This document shows positions 1-5,103 of a stretch of 5,103 bases of DNA, piece by piece. Below the pieces are notes generated by a model. The model did not search any database. It had not been told where the DNA came from and saw only the letters and a list, made by a program, of their open reading frames with translations. The stretch is from Candidatus Margulisiibacteriota bacterium (GTDB lineage Bacteria > Margulisbacteria > WOR-1 > XYC2-FULL-46-14 > JAHJBW01): assembly GCA_018813405.1 (NCBI GenBank), contig JAHJBW010000215.1, positions 1 through 5,103 on the forward strand. The letters are read 5' to 3'. The translations under genes and the position numbers were made by a program. Each line of letters starts with the position of its first letter. The stretch's first letter is position 1.

Positions 1-330
1 CCAGTCTTCGACTTCTATATTATAGTTATATGTCCCGCCAACAAGTTCATTTCGGCTGCCGCGGCCGTCCCACTCCCAGGAACCCACCTCACCCCCCGAC
101 CCCCTCTCCCCGGAGCGGAGAGGGGGAGCCTCCGCTGGATAAGAGAAGTTGTCGGTGGATTTGGAATATTTACGGAACAGGTCGCCAGGTTCGGTCAGAA
201 TATTCACGGTCACATACGATGGTTCGGAAAGCTTATAGCTAAAGGTCGTTGTGTCATTCGTACCGTCGTCGTTGGGCGTAAAAGGATCGGGCGCGGCGGC
301 AAGCTCCAGCACATCGGGCGGAGTGGTGTC
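1..330 (-). other. FlgD-like Ig module J, cut by window edge (residues 1592-1701)
   Basis: The clearest FlgD Ig-like copy in the window: 'DTTPPDVLELAAAPDPFTP' (1592-1610), 'NDDGTND' (1611-1617), 'TTTFSYKLSEPSYVTVNIL', then 'WEWDGRGSRNELVGGTYNYN' (1676-1695) and 'IEVEDW' at the edge. A linker and another module or the C-terminus would follow beyond base 1. The loop before W1676 carries a GC-rich dispersed-type repeat translated as residues 1660-1674, whose Gly/Arg-rich composition is foreign to the domain. Confidence 0.75.
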
Positions 331-3300
331 CACAACCGTCTGGCCCTTTTCATTGTTGGAAATATTTCCCGCCCTGTCGATAGCATAAATAGTATATGTA
401 TATTCGCCGTCAGAAATAACGGTTGAGGTAAGTATTGTTTGATAAACGTCCCACGCGCCAGACTCCGCATTTTGTTTGAGGATATTGAAGCCGTACTTGT
501 TCCAGACCAGCTTGAGATATTTCCCGGCCTTCGTCTCTACCTCTTGATTGAGCATTCTGTTGGACGCCGGGTCGGTCATCATAAGGCCGACTATGCCGTC
601 CTCGGTCGAAGAAATGTCGTACTCAAGGCTGTCATACTTCCCGTCCTCGTTGGGCGAAAATCCGTAGAGGTTTGCCCTGGCAGAGGCCACAGGAGGAATG
701 GTATCCTTTTCAACCACTATCTCGCCCATGGTCTTTACGTCCTTGTTGCCTTTGGGATAAGAGAAAACATATATGTAATTCTTTCCCTCTTTGGCCAGCG
801 GGACATCTTCAAAGCGGAAGTTGCCTTCGGCATCTGGCTCTGTTCTTGCCAGCGGCCTTGAAAGGTCAGTTTCCTCGGTAATATTCTCCTCAAGAACGAA
901 TATCTCAAGCTCGGAACCAACTTCCGCTGTGCCGTAGATGCCTACCGTGCTCTTGTTGGTAACTTCCCTGTCGGCAAAGACTATGGGCGCCGAAAGCTTG
1001 ATGTTGCCGGTAAGCAATGTGTAGGTAGAAAAGTGGTCGAGCACGCCCCAGAAGCAGTAGAGCTGTTCTTCGGGATAGTAGTCCTGATGGTTGTCGCTTA
1101 TTACTTGAAGATCGCCGGCCGAGGTGATCTGGTGGATGTTAAGCCCCAGATTAGCGGTCGGTTTGGACATGTCGGGCGTAATGCCAAGACCGCGCAGGTC
1201 TTCAAGCGAGTAGTAGAACTTTAATGTCGGCCTGGTGTCCACGCCGTCTTCGGCAGGTGTTTTGAACTTGTAGGGCGAAGGTTTGATCTCGACTATCGGG
1301 CCGTGGGTAATGATAATGGGCCTTTCGCGCACAAATATCTCGTCCATGGTCACCGGAGTAACTGTAACAAGCTCGTCACCTTCGAAGGCACCGGTTGGAA
1401 ATGTCAGTTGAGCACGCTTGTAGACAGAATAAACATTTGTGGGCGCATCATGATGCGCCCCTACAAATGAACCAATATATACATCAACGGTATCGACATA
1501 GGCGCCCTGTTTGAGACATACTGTGTACTTGCCATTGAGACGCGAGACGTTCCACCAGGCCAATCTGCCTGATGCCGCTTCCCTGCCGGTGTGGAAAACC
1601 TTCCAGCTATTGCCGTCAAAGTATGACAGTTCATACGGGCCGGAAGCGGAGCCAAGCACTTCTACATAGCGTTTTTCTTCGGCATTGGTTTTTAATTTCA
1701 GGTCAAAGGTATCATCTACCCTGCTCGAGGCATCGTTTATCTCTCCAAGCTCGAGGTCTGCATTTTGCTGATCATTCCTGTCAAATACCTCCACTTCCCA
1801 ATCGTTGATTACCAGGTACGGGTTGTCAACCAGATTGGCGGCATCTTTCCAGAAGGCGTATTTTATCGCGGATGCCGAAGTTGTGTCACCATTGCTTTCA
1901 TAGGGTGATGATATTTTTATCTTTCGAAGCGTCCTGAACTCGTCATCGTAGTTATATTCCAGCATATCGGACGTGAGCTTGCCGCCGTCAAGGGTAATGT
2001 CGAGAGAGCTTGACCAGTCCAGCGGAAGCGAATTGTCTTCGGCCGCCAGATAGCCGTTCTGGCCGGTCCCGTCAAGGCTCACGTCAACAAATTGGGTGTT
2101 GGTCGAGGCGGTGTAGACGGCATTCTCAACGTGATCGCCTACCGGCAATATCTGACCCAGCGTAAGTTCCGAAGTGTATATCCTGCTGTTGCCCGCTTTA
2201 TTAAAGTGTATAGTGTTGGAGCCTGCCTGGGAGGTCTTGTCTCCGGATCTCACGCTGATCTGGGCGCCATCAAGCTCATAGTAGCAAATATTGTCCAGAT
2301 TGCCATAGCCGTTCCAATTTTGCGGATCGCCCTCATATTGCGGCAATAATTTGCGCGCGTTGTCTCCTGATGGGCCGTATTTTGCTTCCCAGGCAGAAAT
2401 CTGAGAACTGTTTGTCGGCCAGTCAAAAACGAAGGGTGTTTGGGGAGAAGCTTGCGCGTAGAGCACCCTGTTTGAGCTGGCGGTGTATGATGTAGCTTTG
2501 TTGTTAACGTTCGGATCCGGGTCATAATTTCCGCCGTCCGGCACGGTGATAGGTATAAATTCGTAGAAGCCATCTGAAAGATAGCTATCATAGCCTTTTA
2601 TGGCATCAATGCCGGTTGTGGGCCCGGCGTAATTGGCCAGCGAATCATCGGAAGCCAGTTTATCCATGGCCGCGCCGACATCGTCCCAGGTGCCGGGGTT
2701 GGAGGCGTCGTATTTGGCTTTAAGGTCATCGGCAAGGGCTGGGGGAAAAGGCTCTTCAAGTGTTGCTTTTGGGTCATGGAAGAACTTTTCTCCCGGGAAG
2801 CCAAGCCCGCGCTGTACATCATAGATAATGCTGGTGTCCGCGAAATTCATGCTCTGCGTGTGGTTCTTATTAACGAAGCCGAACCAGGGGATAAAGCGGT
2901 TGGTCAGGCGGGAATACCTGATATCTTCTTCAAGTTTCAGGAACGATCTGGAGTTATAATTCCAGCGATCGGTATCCCCATCAAGTTTGACCGAAAAAAC
3001 ACCCTTATCGGTCTTAACATAGTCAGCACCGGCATTGATCCACTCTTTTGTCTCGTCGAGCAAAAATGAACCGTCTTTGGTGTAAACCTTGACCTTCATT
3101 TTGGCGCCCGAAAAACCGCGGCCGCCGCCGTAGATATCTCCTACAAATTTATCCCCGCAGTCAAAATGTCTGGGATCATCGTTGAATTCTGTCCGTTCCT
3201 GGTTCAGGCTAAAAACAAAGCTTTTTTCGTCCTCAAAGCTCCTGTCCTCTCTGACCCAGTAAGTTCTGGGCAAGGGATCACAAACAAACCTTAAAAGATG

Positions 3301-5103
3301 GGTGTATCCTTCATATTTGATCCTAATCACGGCCTTAACATCCACCTGCCTGAACCCTCTGTGCATCAGTCCGGCAAAAGGGACATAGGGATAGGTATCA
3401 AAGCGCTGTTGGCCCGAAGCAGTAAGAGTATAGTCAAACGGCTTGGGCGGATAGTATTGGCCTCTGCCTTGAGCCTCGAAGTAGTAAGGCGCGTCGCCTT
3501 CGGCCAACTTGATTGACTGGCCGTTCAGGACAGCGTCCTGCCCTATCGGCTCGAGTTTGGCGTAGGACAGATCGTGATACGACGGCATTACCCGTATGCC
3601 GGAGATGGTCTCTTCGATGGCGCCGCTACCATCCTTTGGTGTAAGCTTTAACTTTATAGAGTAATCGCCTGAAGTGACAACGGTCCCGCTTTCGGGGTCG
3701 GGATAGTTGCCCTTCCAGACGATGGTGTCGCGGTTGTATTTGTTCATCATGCCCAGTATCTCTTTGTTCTCGCACAAAATTGCTAGAAGGCGGGAAATCG
3801 ATTTCCCGCCTTCTGATGAATAGACATAAGCGGAAACAAGGGAGTCCTTTGAGATGTTATAGAAGACTGATACGCGATCAAGCACACCCAGCGGGCTGAA
3901 TTCCTTGTTGGTCACTTCAAGATTTGCGATCTCATACGGCGTAGTTACCTCTATCCGTTTTTCTTCAACCGAGATGCCTTTTCCGTCGGCGCCTTCAGCT
4001 CGTACGCGGATAATATAGTTGCCGTTATCAACATAACCGCCGGTGTCGAATTTGCCGTTCCAATCGGTGCCGCTCACGCTCTCTTGAAGGCGGGGATGCG
4101 CATCCCCGCCTTCATTGGCGGCGGATGTCCCCATCGAAGCCATATCAACAAGCTCGCCCTTCTGGACATCGATCATGATAGGAAGGTAAGCTTGCGTCTT
4201 TTTAGCTATGCCAAGATAGACATTCGAGGCATAAGGATTAATATTTTCAGGATCCTCGTCTATTTTAGGAGTAATGAGAAGTTGCTGGGTGCCGTTGGTA
4301 ACAGTAAAGTCAAATCCGCCCGAGGAATTCTCGTCCCACGAGATCATGCTTTCACTCTTATCGGCAACAATCTCACCACCCACTGCTACGATATTGCCAG
4401 TGAAGTGATGGTTAGTCCCATCAGTCGACCATCTTATAGACCACTGATCTCCGTCTTGCCAGATAAAGTATCCAAGGTCTTTGCCTTCGTCGTATTTCGG
4501 CTGACCCGTAAAAGGAGCACCAGCTATGTTGGGGAAGTATTTGTAATAGACAATTCTTCCCTCGTAACCTCCCTCAACATCACTTAACCCCTCGTAACGT
4601 CTTTCAACCTCAAGATGCACATTCGCCTGCTTCACACTATTCTGAAACGTGATTGGCACTTTTACGCTGTCATCAAGTTTAAAATCTACCTTACCCGGCA
4701 GATCATAAAGTGTAATATACGGCGCATCATTGTTCTGGTCGGTGAATTCAGAATTATTTACCGTAATTACACGAGTTGATGAAACGGTTTTTCCACCTTC
4801 CTCTTCGACCACTACCTTAATTGTATAAGTTCCGTTAGGCAAGCTATTGGTATACAGGTATGCCAGGGTTGAGTCGTTTTGCAGGGGTCGCCTTCCCACA
4901 TTGAGCGGGTCGGTCGGCCCGCGATGGGCCGCTGGGACTTCAATGCCGGTCGTGCCATCTTGAATGAACACGCTGTATTGCTTGAATGCCTTCCCGTTCG
5001 TCCAATCGGGGTCCATGGCGGTGCCGCGAATGGCGATGGTGCCGGAGACTTCGTCGCCGTTGGTTGACGGATAGCTAATGACCGGCGCGATGCCGTCTTT
5101 GAC
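1..5103 (-). CDS. Giant modular Ig-like/FlgD-like surface or secreted protein, internal fragment
   Basis: A single reading frame is open over all 1701 codons, entering at base 5103 and leaving at base 1, so start and stop are both outside. Coding sense is supported by coherent beta-sandwich sequence throughout, proline-rich 'DTIPP' and 'DTTPP' linkers (residues 1467-1471 and 1592-1596), and repeated FlgD-like hallmarks: 'FSPNEDG' at 1482, 'PFTPNDDGTND' at 1607-1617, 'WDGRG' at 1678-1682. Only six cysteines were seen and no hydrophobic membrane segment, which fits an exported chain. Families with these modules are usually extracellular structural or adhesive proteins, sometimes carrying a C-terminal sorting domain; that end is not in the window. 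No catalytic motif was recognised. Four palindromic repeats are read through in frame. The reading frame is certain; the cellular role is inferred. Confidence 0.93.
82..126. repeat. GC-rich REP-like palindromic element 1, in frame
   Basis: Bases 100-109 (CCCCCTCTCC) and 117-126 (GGAGAGGGGG) form a perfect 10-bp inverted repeat with a 7-base loop. A C-rich tail covers 82-99. This resembles the widely dispersed bacterial repeat read as CCCCTCTCC...GGGGAGAGGGGG...GGTGAGG, usually intergenic. Here it is translated on the minus strand as 'PPLRSGERGSGGEVG' (residues 1660-1674), inside the loop before 'WEWDGRG' of the last FlgD-like module. Family membership is from memory of the motif, not a search; the outer boundaries are approximate. 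Confidence 0.8.
331..705 (-). other. FlgD-like Ig module I (residues 1467-1591)
   Basis: It opens with 'DTIPPVASARANLYGFSPNEDGKYDSLEYDIS' split across residues 1467-1499, the standard D-T-x-P-P linker followed by F-S-P-N-x-D-G-x-x-D, probably a calcium-binding turn. 'LKLVWNKYG' (W1534) matches the W-D-G strand and 'ISDGEYTYTIYAIDRAGN' (1563-1580) is the closing hairpin. Between these two landmarks lie about 25 residues where FlgD-like repeats usually have a short turn, which suggests an insertion (see the repeat at 435-479). It is followed by the 'DTTPP' linker of the last module. Confidence 0.7.
435..479. repeat. Direct repeat flanking a GC-rich patch, possible insertion
   Basis: TTGTTTGA occurs at 435-442 and again at 472-479. 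Between the copies lies a 22-base patch (447-468) that is about 77% GC in an AT-rich setting. It is translated around 'NAESGAWDV' (residues 1545-1553), inside the excess loop of FlgD-like module I. The copies are 37 bp apart, not a multiple of three, so a simple in-frame insertion with target duplication does not explain it. No inverted repeat is visible. Confidence 0.35.
706..990 (-). other. Bacterial Ig-like module H (residues 1372-1466)
   Basis: 'APIVFADREVTNKSTVGIYGTAEVGSELEIFV' covers residues 1372-1403 in several strands, with the common V-x-I-x-G-T-A-x-x-G-S pattern of 'exogenous-content' type Ig-like repeats (bacterial Ig-like groups). It continues with 'EGNFRFEDVPL', a typical D/E-G-N-F-x-F hairpin, and 'NYIYVFS'. 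It ends at the 'DTIPP' linker. It probably acts as a spacer in the stalk. Confidence 0.6.
991..1434 (-). other. ZU5-like module G with extension (residues 1224-1371)
   Basis: The segment 'RAQLTFPTGAFEGDELVTVTPV' spans residues 1230-1251. Its pattern of hydrophobic strand, P-x-G-A and alternating Val/Thr strand matches the start of ZU5-like domains, beta folds of about 100 residues found in some bacterial surface proteins. It continues with 'IITHGPIVEIKPSP' (H1267), 'RPTLKFYYSLEDL' and ends in 'FWGVLDHFSTYTLL', where 'x-x-L-x-H-F-S-x-Y' is a familiar last strand in such proteins. ZU5-type folds in bacteria are sometimes auto-proteolytic; the catalytic HFS/S-type site cannot be confirmed here, although 'DHFSTY' is present and deserves comparison. 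Confidence 0.45.
1435..1468. repeat. REP-like palindromic element 2, in frame
   Basis: Bases 1441-1460 are a perfect 20-bp palindrome, GGGCGCATCA followed by its reverse complement. Outer arms ATTTGT (1435-1440) and ACAAAT (1463-1468) also pair. Two unpaired bases (1461-1462, CT) on one side show that one arm has lost or gained 2 bp relative to a perfect 36-bp palindrome. It is translated as 'VGAHHDAPTN' (residues 1214-1223) in the linker between module F and the ZU5-like module. Confidence 0.85.
1471..1674 (-). other. Small beta module F ending in WWNVSRLNGKYTV (residues 1144-1211)
   Basis: A compact module: 'KRYVEVLGSASG', 'YELSYFDGNSWKVF' (W1167), then 'GRLAWWNVSRLNGKYTV' (W1183, W1184) and 'YVDTVDVYIG'. 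The L-N-G-x-Y-T-V ending is the usual closing hairpin of bacterial Ig-like repeats. It precedes the ZU5-like module, and the junction between the two carries the palindrome at 1435-1468. This pairing of modules looks deliberate, but I cannot name the family. Confidence 0.4.
1675..2448 (-). other. Unassigned beta-rich region E3 (residues 886-1143)
   Basis: It starts 'SPQTPFVFDWP' and runs through 'CYYELDGAQISV' (C940), 'NTQFVDVSLDGTGQNGYL', 'LDITLDGGKL' and 'YLVINDWEVEVFDRNDQ'. The final acidic stretch 'DQQNADLELGEINDAS' leads into the next module. Repeated Asp/Asn-Gly turns and alternating hydrophobic residues indicate beta structure, perhaps two jelly-roll or Ig-like domains. No family hallmark was found, and no active-site motif. 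Confidence 0.35.
2449..2868 (-). other. Unassigned region E2 with helix-prone segment (residues 746-885)
   Basis: This part differs in texture from the beta-sandwich modules. It contains 'NFADTSIIYDVQRG', then two helix-prone stretches, 'PPALADDLKAKYDA' (787-800) and 'WDDVGAAMDKLASDDSLANYA' split around residues 806-826. An acidic, Asn-rich turn 'NYDPDPNVNN' (859-868) follows and could bind calcium. I do not recognise the domain. It could be a small helical insert within a larger beta fold. Confidence 0.3.
2869..3582 (-). other. Unassigned beta-rich region E1 (residues 508-745)
   Basis: About 240 residues with no repeat hallmark that I recognise. Visible features are 'YFEAQGRGQYYPP', an 'IRIKYEGYTHLLRFVCDPL' strand pair (C608), 'WVREDRSFEDEKSFVFSL', a second cysteine in 'FDCGDKF' (C649) and a glycine-rich turn 'GDIYGGGRGFSGAKMKVKVYTKDG'. 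The strand-turn-strand texture suggests one or two beta domains. The two cysteines are 41 residues apart and could form a disulfide in an oxidising compartment; this is conjecture. Confidence 0.35.
3583..3942 (-). other. Divergent FlgD-like Ig module D (residues 388-507)
   Basis: It begins 'TPYEIANLEV' and has 'FSPLGVLDRVSVFYNIS' (F402), the FlgD-like opening with the Asn-Asp-Gly turn degraded, then 'LVSAYVYS', a long loop, 'IVWKGNYPDPESG' (W463) and 'VVTSGDYSIKLKLTPKDGSG' as the closing hairpin. The loop after 'YVYS' contains a perfect 30-bp palindrome translated as residues 431-439. The stretch that follows, 'AILCENKEILGMMNKYN', is longer than usual for this loop. Similarity to the FlgD Ig-like fold is by pattern only. 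Confidence 0.55.
3785..3814. repeat. Perfect 30-bp palindromic element 3, in frame
   Basis: All 15 base pairs match: arms AGAAGGCGGG and CCCGCCTTCT around the centre AAATCGATTT. It shares its arms with the element at 4085-4114 but has a different centre. It is translated in frame as 'EGGKSISRL' (residues 431-439) in the loop after strand 'VSAYVYS' of FlgD-like module D. All three phases of the element are stop-free. In the mRNA it could fold into a long hairpin. Confidence 0.9.
3943..4278 (-). other. Divergent FlgD-like Ig module C (residues 276-387)
   Basis: The order of elements fits the FlgD Ig-like fold: 'ITPKIDEDPENINP' (277-290) in place of the usual F-x-P-N-x-D-G-x-x-D, then strands 'SNVYLGIAK' and 'YLPIMIDVQKGELVD', a loop, 'GTDWNGKFD' (W348) corresponding to the W-D-G-x strand, and 'DNGNYIIRVRAEGADG' as the closing G-x-Y-x-I-x-V hairpin. 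The loop between the second strand and W348 holds a perfect 30-bp palindrome translated as residues 331-339. The module is followed directly by the next FlgD-like copy through 'KRIEVTTPYEI'. Confidence 0.55.
4085..4114. repeat. Perfect 30-bp palindromic element 4, in frame
   Basis: All 15 base pairs match: arms TGAAGGCGGG and CCCGCCTTCA around the centre GATGCGCATC. It is the same length as the element at 3785-3814 and shares GAAGGCGGG/CCCGCCTTC with it, so the two are probably one family. It is translated as 'EGGDAHPRL' (residues 331-339) in the same codon phase as its relative, in the loop before 'GTDWNGKFD' of module C. One alternative phase would begin with a TGA stop, so the phase used matters. 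Confidence 0.9.
4279..4725 (-). other. Unrecognised Trp/Tyr-rich module B (residues 127-275)
   Basis: It begins with 'APYITLYDLPGKVDF' (127 onward), which looks like a new beta domain. It contains a 10-residue imperfect tandem repeat around Y170 and Y180. An aromatic segment 'GYFIWQDGDQW' (211-221) runs on through 'SIRW' (222-225), followed by a His-His pair and 'FTGNIVAVGGEIV'. The alternation of aromatic and polar residues suggests exposed beta-strands, possibly a ligand or glycan-binding face, but this is a guess. I do not recognise the family. Codon use is AT-richer here than in module A. Confidence 0.4.
4555..4614 (-). repeat. Imperfect 30-bp tandem repeat, two units
   Basis: Two adjacent 30-base units (4585-4614 and 4555-4584) match at 22 of 30 positions, sharing GTTACGAGGG exactly. 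They encode 'EVERRYEGLS' (residues 165-174) and 'DVEGGYEGRI' (175-184). This looks like an in-frame duplication of one 10-residue hairpin within module B. Chance similarity between repeated beta-strands is the alternative. Confidence 0.5.
4759..5103 (-). other. Ig-like beta-sandwich module A (residues 1-115)
   Basis: The module starts upstream of the window or close to its edge: 'APVISYPS' at residues 6-13 is a typical first strand of a bacterial Ig-like repeat. It continues with 'VSGTIAIRGTAMD' (19-31), the pattern V-x-G-x-I-x-I-x-G-T-A-x-D common in carbohydrate-associated and adhesin Ig-like domains. It ends with 'LAYLYTNSLPNGTYTIKV' (80-97), where L-x-x-G-x-Y-x-I-x-V marks the last strands. 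A linker (about 116-126, 'NNSEFTDQNND') follows. Most of this module is clearly GC-richer than the next one. The exact Pfam family cannot be named without a profile search. Confidence 0.6.

Noticed and set aside
1..60. AT-rich promoter-like sequence (TATATTATAGTTATAT)
   Set aside because: It encodes the conserved 'GTYNYNIEV' strand of a FlgD-like module, so Tyr/Asn/Ile codons explain the AT content.
439..861. 140-codon plus-strand open frame
   Set aside because: It lies opposite the coherent minus-strand frame, has no recognisable domain, and starts within the loop region of a FlgD-like module. It is a shadow of the real gene.
2250..2591. 113-codon minus-strand open frame
   Set aside because: It is in a different frame from the giant gene, and its translation is low in recognisable structure while the main frame gives coherent beta-domain sequence.
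3785..3814. Rho-independent terminator
   Set aside because: The stem is strong but no T-run follows on the minus strand, and the reading frame continues through it for over 1200 codons.
82..4114. CRISPR array
   Set aside because: The palindromes are hundreds to thousands of bases apart, differ in sequence and lie inside coding sequence.
4084..4587. 167-codon plus-strand open frame
   Set aside because: It starts beside the palindrome at 4085-4114, has no family pattern, and is antisense to clear FlgD-like coding sequence.
4915..4931. Short hairpin CGGCCC-GCGAT-GGGCCG
   Set aside because: The stem is only 6 bp in a GC-rich stretch, and the encoded 'AHRGPTD' shows no sign of insertion. It is explained by base composition.

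Overview
The whole window lies inside one giant protein gene on the minus strand. Reading the reverse complement from base 5103 down to base 1 gives 1701 codons (5103 = 3 x 1701) with no stop, so both the true start and the true end lie outside. The product looks like a secreted or cell-surface modular beta-sandwich protein. It has few cysteines (six seen), many Asp/Asn-Gly turns, 'DTTPP'/'DTIPP' linkers, and repeated modules resembling the FlgD Ig-like fold, with the hallmarks 'PNDDGTND', 'WDGRG' and 'GTYNYNI'. No promoter, ribosome binding site, terminator, tRNA or rRNA can be supported.

Layout in protein order (high to low coordinates): an Ig-like module (5103-4759); an unrecognised Trp/Tyr-rich module (4725-4279); two divergent FlgD-like modules (4278-3943 and 3942-3583); about 640 residues I cannot assign (3582-1675); a short beta module ending in 'WWNVSRLNGKYTV' (1674-1471); a ZU5-like module and its extension (1434-991); an Ig-like module (990-706); and two clearer FlgD-like modules (705-331 and 330-1). 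The chain probably acts as a structural, adhesive or surface-anchoring stalk. No catalytic motif was recognised.

The most interesting content is not the protein family. At least four GC-rich palindromes of the dispersed-repeat (REP-like) type sit inside this one reading frame and are read through as protein: 82-126, 1435-1468, 3785-3814 and 4085-4114. Such repeats are normally expected between genes. Two of them (3785-3814 and 4085-4114) are perfect 30-bp palindromes with the same outer arms, different centres and the same codon phase, so they look like members of one family. Three of the four lie inside FlgD-like modules, between the first beta-strands and the 'W-x-G' strand, and the fourth lies in an inter-domain linker. 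This recalls the in-frame palindromic elements of Rickettsia (RPE), but the sequences are different and much shorter. A fifth, less certain insertion is at 435-479.

Organism: a bacterium of roughly 50% GC. Giant FlgD-module proteins together with abundant REP-like palindromes suggest an uncultivated candidate phylum such as Omnitrophota or Desantisbacteria. This is a weak inference, as the window holds no taxonomic marker.
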